From Runella slithyformis DSM 19594 (GTDB lineage Bacteria > Bacteroidota > Bacteroidia > Cytophagales > Spirosomataceae), in NCBI RefSeq assembly GCF_000218895.1, contig NC_015703.1:2741001-2805000 (forward strand): DNA of 64,000 nt. Reading direction: 5' to 3'. Each line of letters begins with the position of its first letter. Within the stretch, counting starts at the first letter, position 1. The notes beneath the pieces are model-generated. The model saw nothing but the letters and a program-made list of their open reading frames with translations, did not search any database and had not been told where the DNA came from. The translations under genes and the position numbers were made by a program. Of the stretch, positions 25,640-34,035 are shown in pieces.

Positions 25640-26590
25640 CTAACCCAATTCCTCCAACATTCGCTTCAATACTGCCTGAGCCGACCAGACACGGTTGCCC
25701 GCCTGCTCTACGACGATAGATTGTTCACTGTCAAGGACTTCGTCGGTTACTTTCATGTTACGCCTTACGGGCAGGCAGTGCATGAATTTGCCGTTATCGG
25801 TCAAGTCCATCTTTTGTTTGGTAATCATCCACGAGGGGTCTTTGGTAAGGACCTGACCGTAGTGTTGGTAAGAAGACCAGTTTTTGGCGTAGATAAAATC
25901 AGCGCCCGCAAAGGCCTCGTTCTGATCGTAGATCACTCCGGCATTGCCCACGTAGTCGGGAGATAGTTCGTATCCTTCGGGATGCGTTACCACAAATTCC
26001 ACATCACGACGGTTCATCCATTCGCAAAATGAATTGGCAACCGCCTGCGGCAGTGATTTGAAATGCGGGGCCCACGTCAACACAACCTTGGGGCGCGCTT
26101 TGGTTTTGTATTCTTCGATGGTGATGCAGTCGGCCAACGATTGCAACGGGTGCCGTGTAGCCGATTCTAAATTGACGATGGGCACACCGGCATATTTCTT
26201 AAACTGCGTCATGACCGTTTCGGCATAATCTTTTTCACGGTCCTGTAAGCCCGCAAACGCCCGAACGGCCAGAATGTCGCAGTATTTTCCCATCACGGCC
26301 GCCGCTTCTTTGACGTGCTCGGCATTGTTTCCGTCCATCACTGCGCCTTCTTCCAGCTCCAAGCCCCAACTGTCCTGACCAACGTTGAGGGCCATGGTGT
26401 TCATCCCCAAATTCTGGGCGGCGCGCTGCGTGCTCAGGCGCGTCCGAAGGCTTTGGTTGAAAAACAATAAACCGATGGTTTTATGTTTCCCCAAGTGTTC
26501 AAACGCAAAAGGTGATTGCTTATGTTGAAGCCCTTCCTGCACAAGGGCATCGATGTCGGTCACATCGTGAACGGAAATGAAATGTTGCAT
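25640..26590 (-). CDS. argF': N-acylornithine (N-succinylornithine-type) carbamoyltransferase
   Basis: 316 residues. It closely follows the Bacteroides N-succinylornithine transcarbamylase pattern: FFNQSLRTRLS in place of the STRT carbamoyl-phosphate loop of ordinary ornithine enzymes, EAAAVMGKYCDI, ATRHPLQSLAD, and the signature MHCLPVRRN. The enzyme makes N-acyl-citrulline in arginine synthesis. The residue that separates acetyl- (Glu92 in Xanthomonas) from succinyl-ornithine (Pro90 in Bacteroides) specificity is Ala90 here. Upstream on this strand are gpx and its terminator. The family is confident; the acyl group is not. Confidence 0.9.
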   Translation of the reverse strand: MQHFISVHDVTDIDALVQEGLQHKQSPFAFEHLGKHKTIGLLFFNQSLRTRLSTQRAAQNLGMNTMALNVGQDSWGLELEEGAVMDGNNAEHVKEAAAVMGKYCDILAVRAFAGLQDREKDYAETVMTQFKKYAGVPIVNLESATRHPLQSLADCITIEEYKTKARPKVVLTWAPHFKSLPQAVANSFCEWMNRRDVEFVVTHPEGYELSPDYVGNAGVIYDQNEAFAGADFIYAKNWSSYQHYGQVLTKDPSWMITKQKMDLTDNGKFMHCLPVRRNMKVTDEVLDSEQSIVVEQAGNRVWSAQAVLKRMLEELG

Positions 26591-26686
26591 CGTTTAAAAA
26601 TGAAGGTGGATTGCCTGTGCGGCAGTTGTAAGCTGAAACAAAATTGCAAAATTGTTTCAATAACCACCTATTTAAAAATAATACTT

Positions 26687-26739
26687 ACAAAAAGAGGGAG
26701 GTTGAAAGTTATATTGACTTTCAACCTCCCTCTTTTTGT
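26687..26739 (-). terminator. Long perfect hairpin after the glutathione peroxidase gene
   Basis: 23-bp perfect arms (26687-26709 and 26717-26739) around a 7-nt loop; the inner stem is AGGGAGGTTGAAAGT and the outer stem ends in A/T runs. It lies between gpx and the carbamoyltransferase gene and can end gpx transcripts. Confidence 0.75.
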
Positions 26740-26752
26740 GAAATATGATATT

Positions 26753-26816
26753 CGTAGGGGCGGGCCTTGCGTCTGCCCGATCCCCGAAGAGGGCGGAGGC
26801 GAGCCCCGCCCCTACG
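26753..26816. repeat. GTAGGGGCGGG palindromic repeat, copy 1
   Basis: CGTAGGGGCGGG and CCCGCCCCTACG form 12-bp perfect outer arms; the interior holds GGGCGGAGGCGAGCC. It ends 1 bp from the gpx stop codon. Relatives are at 33900 and 54986. Confidence 0.8.
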
Positions 26817-26817
26817 T

Positions 26818-27399
26818 TTAAATGCCTACGGCTTTTTTGAATTCATCGTCGGTAGGTTTGATTTTGGAGGCAAAGAAATGCGTCAATTTACCGTTTTCAT
26901 CTACCACGTATTTGCAGAAATTCCAGGAAGGGGCTTTGTCGTTCCATCCGTTGAGCGATTTGGTCGACAGCCAGCGGTACAGTGGGTGTTGATTGTCGCC
27001 GGTTACGTCGATTTTGGAGAACATTTGGAACGTAACGCCGTAATTTTTTTGGCAAAAAGCCGCAATTTCTGAATTGGAGCCGGATTCCTGCGCACCGAAG
27101 TTGTTGGCGGGAAAGCCCAGTACCACGATCTTGTCGCCGTATTGCTCATGAAATTTTTGCCAATCTGCATACTGTGGAGTATAACCGCAGGCAGAGGCTA
27201 CGTTGAGGAGCACAATTTTTTTGCCTTTGTATTTGCTCAGTGAAATCTCTTCGTTACCCATCAGGGCTTTCATCTTATAATCGTACACAGAAGCGGTCGG
27301 TTTGGCGTTTGCGGTATTGGTTTTGATTTCTTTTTTATCGGCAAAAAGGCCTGAAATGAGGGATAAAAGCATAACAGAAAGTAATTTGATTGTTGCCAT
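26818..27399 (-). CDS. Glutathione peroxidase (thiol peroxidase type)
   Basis: 193 residues with an N-terminal hydrophobic signal-like segment (LLSVMLLSLISGLFA), so probably exported. The catalytic tetrad residues of the GPx fold can be placed: Cys in NVASACGYTPQY, Gln in FPANNFGAQE, and Trp and Asn in SWNFCKYVVDENG. It uses Cys rather than selenocysteine, as bacterial and plant-type enzymes that reduce peroxides with thioredoxin do. A long hairpin and a GTAGGGG repeat follow the stop. Confidence 0.93.
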   Translation of the reverse strand: MATIKLLSVMLLSLISGLFADKKEIKTNTANAKPTASVYDYKMKALMGNEEISLSKYKGKKIVLLNVASACGYTPQYADWQKFHEQYGDKIVVLGFPANNFGAQESGSNSEIAAFCQKNYGVTFQMFSKIDVTGDNQHPLYRWLSTKSLNGWNDKAPSWNFCKYVVDENGKLTHFFASKIKPTDDEFKKAVGI

Positions 27400-27489
27400 T
27401 GATTGAATGGTTTTGGGTGAACAATTGCAATTTTATAACGAGCTGTCGGAGAGGATTGTTCAAATTATCGGTGAATAAATTGAAGTGAA

Positions 27490-28392
27490 TCAAAAGGCGG
27501 CTGAAATTTCCTGATATGAGATCAGCAATATGGCCAGGACGGCCAATACCAAGCCTGCCTTATTGAGGGGTTGGAGGGTTTCTTTAAAGAAAACCCAAGC
27601 CAAAAAGGCCGACATTAACATGCTCAGAACATTGTAAATCGGGAAGACGAACGCCGCGCTGTTGCCGAAATCACTCAATGCGCCCAGGAGAAAGTAGAAA
27701 GACAGAAAGTTGGGGAAGCCGAGGATGAGTCCGCCGAGAATGCTGCGTCCGCTTACTTTTTCTCTGGCCGTCAGGACTTTAAAAATCAAAAACACAGTGC
27801 CGACCAGGATTGCTCCTGTACAGGCCAAAGCCGTAAATAGGGCTGATTGCTCAGGCTTATAAAACGTAGCGCTGATGTAATTGATAAGCGTATTATTGGT
27901 TCCGCTGCCCAAAAATAATAGAACCGGCAGAAACAGGATCCATCCGTTTTTCGCGGTTCTGTCGGTGTTTTCTTTTTTCAGTGTGCTGAAAGCCAAGGCC
28001 GTTAAGGCCAGCACCAAGCCTGTATAGTTCCAAAACGTAAACTCTTTGTTGTTGTTTTTGAACACAAACAATCCAAACAGAACGGGAATCACGAGCGACA
28101 TATTTCCCGCCAATGAAGCGGCCGTTACGCCTACTTTGGTGGTGGTAAAACCGATCAGTACAAACACGATAATGAACATTGTGCCGAGTGCCAGCGTTAG
28201 CAGGGTAGGGGTGGAGGTCCAATCGGCGCTGAAATACTGAGCACGATCGGGCATCAGCGCGAGCCCCATCGCTACGCAGGTGTAATAATTAAAAATGACC
28301 GCGTGGAGCGGGTTGACCCGGTACTTGGTAAAAGACCGCATGATCAGGTACAGCGAAACCGTAAAAACAACGGCAAGGATAAAGTTAAGCAT
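27490..28392 (-). CDS. EamA/DMT-superfamily transporter
   Basis: 300 residues with about ten hydrophobic helices arranged as two repeats of five, the drug/metabolite transporter layout. Distinct segments include LIMRSFTKYRVNPLHAVIFNYY near the start, ASLAGNMSLVIPVLFGLFVF mid-protein and a last helix KAGLVLAVLAILLISYQE. The substrate cannot be predicted. It diverges from the M16-like gene at 28519, with a 126-bp shared upstream region, and is not followed closely by any gene on its strand. Confidence 0.85.
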   Translation of the reverse strand: MLNFILAVVFTVSLYLIMRSFTKYRVNPLHAVIFNYYTCVAMGLALMPDRAQYFSADWTSTPTLLTLALGTMFIIVFVLIGFTTTKVGVTAASLAGNMSLVIPVLFGLFVFKNNNKEFTFWNYTGLVLALTALAFSTLKKENTDRTAKNGWILFLPVLLFLGSGTNNTLINYISATFYKPEQSALFTALACTGAILVGTVFLIFKVLTAREKVSGRSILGGLILGFPNFLSFYFLLGALSDFGNSAAFVFPIYNVLSMLMSAFLAWVFFKETLQPLNKAGLVLAVLAILLISYQEISAAF

Positions 28393-28518
28393 CGGAAAGA
28401 AAATGAATACGTGAGGGCGAGCAGGTTTGGTTTTAACACCGCGATTTTAGCGAAAACGATCATCGAAACAAAAACAGTCCGTAATATTGTACTCTTAAAT
28501 TTTGAACACCAAAGCATT

Positions 28519-29790
28519 ATGCAATTAGACAGAACCCTGGCTCCCGATTTTCGTACCATTCAAACAGTACATTTTCCTACACCTCAATCGGTCACGCTGG
28601 ACAATGGTCAGCCCCTGTACGTCATCAATGTCGGCGAACAACCGGTGGTACGGTTGGAAGTATTGTTTGAGGCAGGGACTTGGCATGAGCAGGTAGAAGC
28701 AGCGTCTTTTTTTACGGTCAAAATGCTTTCGGAAGGAACACGAAATCATACTTCGGCCGAAATAAGCGGTCATTTTGACCAGATCGGTGCTTTTTTGGAG
28801 TTGAGCCACACCCCGGACCGCGCCAATGTGGTCGTGTATGGGTTGACCAAGCATTTGGAAACCATTCTGGAAATGGTCTCGGAAATGCTCAATGAAGCCA
28901 CATTTCCTGAAAAAGAATTCAACGATCTGCGCAACATCACCCTTCAAAACTTACGGGTGAACCTTGAAAAAAGCGCCTATGTAGCTACCAATACCTTTAA
29001 AGAGCGGCTGTTTGGAGAATCGCATCCTTACGGCAGAGTTCAGAAAGAAGAGCGTATCAGGGCATTGCTGACGTCTGATCTGCAAAATTTTTATCACCAA
29101 CGCATCAAAGCGCGGCCTTTTCGCGTATTCTTATCCGGGAAGGTTGGCGAAGCGGAAACAGCACTTGTGAACCGATTTTTGGGGCAAAACCCCGTGACTG
29201 AGTCTGTTTTACCGATTTTGACGCCCGACATAGTTTCTCAAACCGAGCCCTATTGGCTGGAAAAACAAGACGCTGTACAGTCGTCTGTGCGGGTGGGGCG
29301 TAAATTATTTAAGCGTCAGCATCCTGATTTTTATCGAATGGTCGTGGCCAATGAGGTGTTTGGCGGGTATTTCGGCTCGCGACTGATGAAAAATATCCGT
29401 GAAGAAAAAGGTTTTACGTACGGAATTTCGGCGAGCCTGGTTCCCATGCGTCGGGAAGGGTATTGGGTGATCGGAACGGATGTGAAAAAAGAATTTGCGC
29501 AGGCCACCCTGGATGAAATCCGGAAAGAGATCAGTATTTTACAAAATGAGTCCGTCCCCGCCGAAGAGCTTGAAGTGGTTAAAAACTACCTGGCGGGTGA
29601 GTTTGCCGGGTCGTTAAATACGCCTTTTGAAATCGCTGACCGTGTGCGTCTTATGGTGCTGGAAGGCTTGGATGTTGATTTTTATTCCAACTATATCCAA
29701 CGGTTGCGCGTCGTAACAGCGGAGGAAATTCAGACGATGGCGCAGCAATACTGGCAATGGGAGGAGTTGCAGCGGGTTATTATTGGATGA
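28519..29790 (+). CDS. M16-family (insulinase-like) protein lacking the zinc motif
   Basis: 423 residues from the ATG at 28519; an upstream in-frame start at 28303 overlaps the divergent transporter gene. The fold is M16: an N-terminal domain with VRLEVLFEAGTWHEQ and a C-terminal domain with REEKGFTYGISASL. The HxxEH zinc motif is absent: its place holds FFTVKMLSEGTRNHTS, as in non-catalytic M16 partner subunits. Such subunits normally sit next to an active M16 gene, but none is adjacent, so the partner is elsewhere or the protein works alone. There is no signal peptide. A third FKBP lipoprotein gene follows after 56 bp. Confidence 0.85.
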   Translation: MQLDRTLAPDFRTIQTVHFPTPQSVTLDNGQPLYVINVGEQPVVRLEVLFEAGTWHEQVEAASFFTVKMLSEGTRNHTSAEISGHFDQIGAFLELSHTPDRANVVVYGLTKHLETILEMVSEMLNEATFPEKEFNDLRNITLQNLRVNLEKSAYVATNTFKERLFGESHPYGRVQKEERIRALLTSDLQNFYHQRIKARPFRVFLSGKVGEAETALVNRFLGQNPVTESVLPILTPDIVSQTEPYWLEKQDAVQSSVRVGRKLFKRQHPDFYRMVVANEVFGGYFGSRLMKNIREEKGFTYGISASLVPMRREGYWVIGTDVKKEFAQATLDEIRKEISILQNESVPAEELEVVKNYLAGEFAGSLNTPFEIADRVRLMVLEGLDVDFYSNYIQRLRVVTAEEIQTMAQQYWQWEELQRVIIG

Positions 29791-29846
29791 TATCCACAAA
29801 AATAAAAATGAAAAACAACTAACAGGTGTGAGAGCACTCTAGACGA

Positions 29847-30692
29847 ATGAAGCAATTAGTTATGGCGGTGTTTGCCGCAATGAGCCTGGTTTCCTGTCAG
29901 AAAATGCTGGAAAATGAGTCTGAAAAGAATTATGAATTGAATGAGCAGGAGATTCAAAGCTATATCAGCACCAATAAGCTTACGATGGAAAAAAGTGCCA
30001 CGGGGCTTTATTATAAATTTACAGCCACTAATTCTGCGGGTGCAAAAGCCAATGTCGGCGATCAGGTATCGATTCATTATACGCTGTTTAGACTGAACGG
30101 TGCCAAGCTTGACAGCACCGAGCGCTTAAAAAATAAGCCCTTTTCGTATATCTACGGTGTTAATTCGCTCATTCCGGGCATGGACGAAGCCATTAGAATG
30201 ATGAAAGCAGGCGATCGTACATTGTTGCTGATGAACCACTTTCTGGCCTTTGGCGCTCAATCAGATGATATATTGCCGGCGTACTCGGCTGTTGGTGCAG
30301 ATCTGGAACTGGTGAAAGTACGTACCGAAGCTCAGCAAATCGATGATTATATAGCCGATAAAAAGCTAACCGTTACCGAGTTGAGTTCTACAGGATTACG
30401 CCTTATCCGTACTGTCACAACTGCCGATGCCAAAGTGGCAGCGGGAGAGGTGGTAAAGGTGAAATACACGGGTAAGTTATTGAGCGATAAGCAATTTGAC
30501 TCGGGTGAGATACAGGTGCGTGTGGGCGCAGGAGGTGTCATTAAAGGCTTTGAAGAAGGCATCAGTAAGCTGCGTTACAACGAAAAAGCAATTTTGATTT
30601 TCCCTTCCGGTCTTGGATATGGCACTCAGGGCTCCGGTACGGTTATTCTTCCTTACACGCCTCTGTTGTTTGAAGTGGAAGTCGTAAAATAG
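29847..30692 (+). CDS. FKBP-type peptidyl-prolyl isomerase lipoprotein, paralogue 3
   Basis: 281 residues with lipobox LVSC (Cys17). As in the proteins at 517 and 1515, a degenerate N-terminal FKBP-like half (ATGLYYKFTATNSAG) precedes a better kept C-terminal FKBP domain (VVKVKYTGKLLSDKQFDSG, GLGYGTQGSG). Predicted to be anchored at the envelope and to isomerise prolyl bonds. Its leader repeats the TGTG-AGAGCACTC word found before the gene at 517, suggesting a shared control site. A 23-bp hairpin follows. Confidence 0.87.
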   Translation: MKQLVMAVFAAMSLVSCQKMLENESEKNYELNEQEIQSYISTNKLTMEKSATGLYYKFTATNSAGAKANVGDQVSIHYTLFRLNGAKLDSTERLKNKPFSYIYGVNSLIPGMDEAIRMMKAGDRTLLLMNHFLAFGAQSDDILPAYSAVGADLELVKVRTEAQQIDDYIADKKLTVTELSSTGLRLIRTVTTADAKVAAGEVVKVKYTGKLLSDKQFDSGEIQVRVGAGGVIKGFEEGISKLRYNEKAILIFPSGLGYGTQGSGTVILPYTPLLFEVEVVK

Positions 30693-30712
30693 GAGAGGGG
30701 GGCATTATTTAC

Positions 30713-30762
30713 ATTCAATAAAGCAGCCGTCTCAAAAAGTTGAGACGGCTGCTTTATTGAAT
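30713..30762. terminator. Bidirectional terminator between fkbp3 and lhgO
   Basis: 23-bp perfect arms (30713-30735 and 30740-30762) around the loop AAAG, with AAGCAGCCGTCTCAA in the stem and A/T at both bases. It lies between convergent genes. Confidence 0.85.
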
Positions 30763-30848
30763 TGACGTTCGGTCAAAAACCGAGTTTGTGACGTTGGTTT
30801 CTCAAAACCAAGGCTATGGGTTGCTTACAACCCAATGGTGTGCCCCAA

Positions 30849-32054
30849 TTAAAACCGTTTCAGGGCCAATTCAGCCACCGTTTGGCCAATGGAGAGCGAA
30901 GAGGTTGCGGCCGGAGAAGGGGCGTTGCACACATTAATGGCATTGGGCCGCTCAATGATGCTGAAATCGTCCAGTAAGCCTCCGTCGCGGTCGCAGGCCT
31001 GAGCCCGTACACCTGCTCCGCCCGGGATCAGATCATTTTCCTGAATTTCGGGAATCAGTTCCTGTAAGGCTTTGGTAAAGGCCGCTTTTGAAAAAGAACG
31101 ATACATTTCGCCTAAGCCCGTTTGCCAGTACTTTGCGGCCACTTTCTGAAAGCCCGGCCACGTCAGGGTCTTCCACAGTTCGCGGGCGTGAATGTCCAGC
31201 TTTTTATACCCCTCACGTCGAAAAGCCAATACGGCATTGGGCCCTGCTTCTACGCCACCACCAATCATGCGCGTAAAGTGAACGCCCAAAAACGGAAAAT
31301 TAGGGTCAGGAACGGGATAGATCAGGTTCCGAACTAAGTATTGTTTGTTGGGTTTGATTTCGAAGTATTCTCCTCTGAAGGGAATAATGCGCACGTCGAT
31401 CGGGGTTTCCTGCGTAAATTGAGCTACTTTGTCGGAATACAATCCGGCGCAGTTGATGACCAATCTGGTTTCGTAATAGTTCTGAGCCGTGATCACCATG
31501 GAGAGTTTGTCACTTTGACGAATCTCGATCACCCGTTGGCCTAAGTTGATCTGCCCGCCCAATTTTTGGAATTTTTCGGCGTATTTCTCACAGACGATTT
31601 TGTAATTGATGATGCCTGTTTGGGGAACAAAAAAGCCTTTGATGCCCTTTACGTGCGGTTCATACTCACGCAATCCTGCCGCATCGAGCATTTTAAAGCC
31701 CGTGAGGCCGTTTTGGGCTCCGCGTTCATACAGCCCGTCCAGAATCGGCACTTGCTCGGGCCTGGTCGCGACTACGATTTTGCCGCAAAGCTCATACGGA
31801 ATCCCTTCTTTTTCGGCAAAATCCACCAGCATCTTATAGCCTCTGATGCAGTTGACAGCTTTCAGGCTGCCGGGTTTGTAGTAAAGCCCCGAGTGAATCA
31901 CGCCGCTGTTGTGGCCGGTTTGGTGAGCGGCTACTTCGTGTTCTTTCTCAATGACCAATACTTTCAGCTGCGGGCTTTGCTCTTTGATTTTTAAAGCGGT
32001 GGCAAGCCCCACAATTCCACCCCCTATGACGGTTATATCGTATATTTTGTTCAA
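30849..32054 (-). CDS. lhgO: L-2-hydroxyglutarate oxidase
   Basis: 401 residues. FAD-binding Rossmann motif VIGGGIVGLATALKI near the N-terminus, then AHQTGHNSGVIHSGLYY, the hallmark of the LhgO/L2HGDH branch of the DAO family. FRGEYFEI and GAGVRAQA complete the family pattern. The enzyme oxidises L-2-hydroxyglutarate, a side product of lactate and malate dehydrogenase, to 2-oxoglutarate, passing electrons to the membrane quinone pool or oxygen. It stands alone, convergent with the FKBP gene and divergent from the acyltransferase at 32112. Confidence 0.93.
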   Translation of the reverse strand: MNKIYDITVIGGGIVGLATALKIKEQSPQLKVLVIEKEHEVAAHQTGHNSGVIHSGLYYKPGSLKAVNCIRGYKMLVDFAEKEGIPYELCGKIVVATRPEQVPILDGLYERGAQNGLTGFKMLDAAGLREYEPHVKGIKGFFVPQTGIINYKIVCEKYAEKFQKLGGQINLGQRVIEIRQSDKLSMVITAQNYYETRLVINCAGLYSDKVAQFTQETPIDVRIIPFRGEYFEIKPNKQYLVRNLIYPVPDPNFPFLGVHFTRMIGGGVEAGPNAVLAFRREGYKKLDIHARELWKTLTWPGFQKVAAKYWQTGLGEMYRSFSKAAFTKALQELIPEIQENDLIPGGAGVRAQACDRDGGLLDDFSIIERPNAINVCNAPSPAATSSLSIGQTVAELALKRF

Positions 32055-32111
32055 GGTCGTTTTGCGTTTTTGGATAATGCAAAGTTAGGCGAAACTCCTT
32101 AATTTTGACGC

Positions 32112-32666
32112 ATGAAGAAAACCTTAATCGAGCTCTATACTGCTTTTCTTGCCTTTAAAGATTACCTGTTCAGAGAATGGATCATGTACATTCCCTTTTA
32201 TGCCGTACGACGTTTCTTTATAAAACGAACCGTACATTACTTAGGGAAGGGCGGATTTGTGATGATGAAAGCCGAATTTCGGGATGGGAAAAACATTGAG
32301 ATCGGTGATTATTGTTTTATCAATAAATACAGCCTCTTAGACGGGCGCGGCGGTAAACTTACCATTGGAAACAACGTGGACATTGCCCAGGAGGTCAATA
32401 TCTGGACACTTTCCCACGACCCACACGATGATTTCCACCGTGTGGTTGGCAAGGATGTTTTTATCGAAGATCATGCCTGGATCGCTTCCCGCGCCACCAT
32501 TATGCCCGGCGTACGTATCGGGCGCGGTGCCGTGGTGGCGGCAGGCAGTATCGTAACCAAGGATGTACCTCCTATGGCGATTGTGGCCGGAAGTCCTGCT
32601 AAAGTAGTGGGTCAACGAAAAAGTGGATTACATTATCGGCTTGATTGGCAGCCTTGGTTTAAGTAA
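32112..32666 (+). CDS. Left-handed beta-helix (hexapeptide) acyltransferase
   Basis: 184 residues. After an N-terminal helical region (about 1-55) the protein shows hexapeptide repeats ([LIV]-G-x4) including [39 protein letters not shown] and [18 protein letters not shown], with the conserved HDPHDD His and the C-terminal [10 protein letters not shown]. This is the WcaF/VatD/NodL-like O-acetyltransferase type acting on sugars or polysaccharide precursors with acetyl-CoA. No polysaccharide genes adjoin, so the acceptor is unknown. Confidence 0.9.
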   Translation: MKKTLIELYTAFLAFKDYLFREWIMYIPFYAVRRFFIKRTVHYLGKGGFVMMKAEFRDGKNIEIGDYCFINKYSLLDGRGGKLTIGNNVDIAQEVNIWTLSHDPHDDFHRVVGKDVFIEDHAWIASRATIMPGVRIGRGAVVAAGSIVTKDVPPMAIVAGSPAKVVGQRKSGLHYRLDWQPWFK

Positions 32667-32705
32667 ACGATATACCCGCTTCAATTATGGAATAGTCAGT
32701 TGATT

Positions 32706-33865
32706 TTACTCAATCACTCTGAACAACCGATTCCAGCGAATTTTATTCAAAAAAGACTTGGGATTCGGGTCAATCGACATCCACATAAAGAGCGCTTTGC
32801 CTACTACGTGGTCGGCAGGAACAAACCCCCAGAAGCGCGAATCGGCGGATTCATAGCGGTTGTCGCCCATCATGAAATAATAATCCTGATTGAACGTATA
32901 GCTCGTGGCGACTTTGCCGTCAATGCTGATCTTTCCGCCTTTCACCACTACTTTTTCGGGATCATTGTGGTCAAAAAATTTGATGGCATTACCGTATTTA
33001 GCTACGTTGATCGAATCCAGTTGGATCGTCCGGCCCTTTTTGGGTACTTGGAGAGGTCCCCAAAACTCCTGATTTTGGGCGATGGCAGCGGGAAAAATGC
33101 CCGGTTCGGCCACGTTGGAATCGTAACGGCTTATGTGCGTGATACTGCGGATAAACGAATATTTTTTCAGGTTTTCTACGATTTGCGGCGTGGTACGGAT
33201 CTGATACACAAAAGCAGCGGGCTTGGCCGAGTCTGCCGGATAATTTCCGTAGTCCTGAATGTCTTCTTTTTCAAAAAAACGGTCATCCAGCGCATCGCCC
33301 GATTCCAAACGATAATAAAACACCGCCGTGGGCGGAATCTCGGCCGGTTGACCGTTGACGTACACCACAGCTTTTTTTACTTCGATCACATCTCCGCTGA
33401 CAGCGATGCAGCGCTTAATAAAGTTGTTGCGCAGATCGACAGGGAAGTGTTTGTAGCCACCGTCGCCGCGCGCTACGTCTTCAAACGGCTCATCGGGGTC
33501 GCCGGGATAATTGAATACGACCACATCGTTGCTTTTACCTCCGTAAAGCCCGGTAAGCGGTACATGGGCAGTTGGAGCAGGGTCGAAAAAGAAGGGATTT
33601 TGGTGCCCCAAATGGTTTGGTGCGTTAAAGGCACCTGTAAAGGCGTAACGGGCGTACGCGCTCCGTAGTGCAGGTTACTCACAAAAATAAAGTCGCCGAT
33701 CAAAATCGTCTTTTCCATCGACGACGACGGAATCACGTAGGGGGTAAACAACAGCCAACGAATAAACGTGGCCGCCACTACGGCAAAAACAATGGAGTCA
33801 ACCCATTCTCTGAGGGCGGTTTTCTTTTGCTTTTTCGGCTTGCTTTCGGCTGTTTTTACTTCCAT
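32706..33865 (-). pseudogene. lepB: Signal peptidase I, interrupted by a one-base frameshift
   Basis: Two overlapping frames together make one signal peptidase I of about 386 residues. The first (from 33865) has the membrane anchor and nucleophile Ser in PSSSMEKTILIGDF. The second, ending at 32706, has the catalytic Lys region NNFIKRCIAVSGD and the GDNRYESADSR box. They join near TEVK/SNDVVVFNYP: one more A in the four-A run (T4 on the plus strand at 33533-33536) restores GAG GTA AAA AGC AAC GAT. The large insert of about 130 residues is normal for Bacteroidota LepB. The enzyme removes Sec signal peptides. Either a real lesion (then another lepB must exist) or a sequencing/assembly indel. Confidence 0.85.
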
Positions 33866-33899
33866 GATGGCGGTGCTGTTTTTGTTTTATTACAATTAT

Positions 33900-33960
33900 C
33901 GGGGCGGAGGAAACTTTCGGGCGGAGATAATTTCCGGGCGGAGGTAAACCCCGCCCCTAC
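33900..33960. repeat. GTAGGGGCGGG repeat, rearranged copy 2
   Basis: Three spaced copies of GGGCGGAG followed by CCCCGCCCCTAC. Only one intact end of the palindrome is present, so this is a partial or rearranged relative of 26753-26816, lying between the ABC permease and lepB. Confidence 0.65.
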
Positions 33961-34035
33961 TGCATTTCGTTTTACATTTTTTATTTTGCAGTTTTTCGGT
34001 TCATTAAAAACCGCATACGTCTGCCCCCTAACCGT

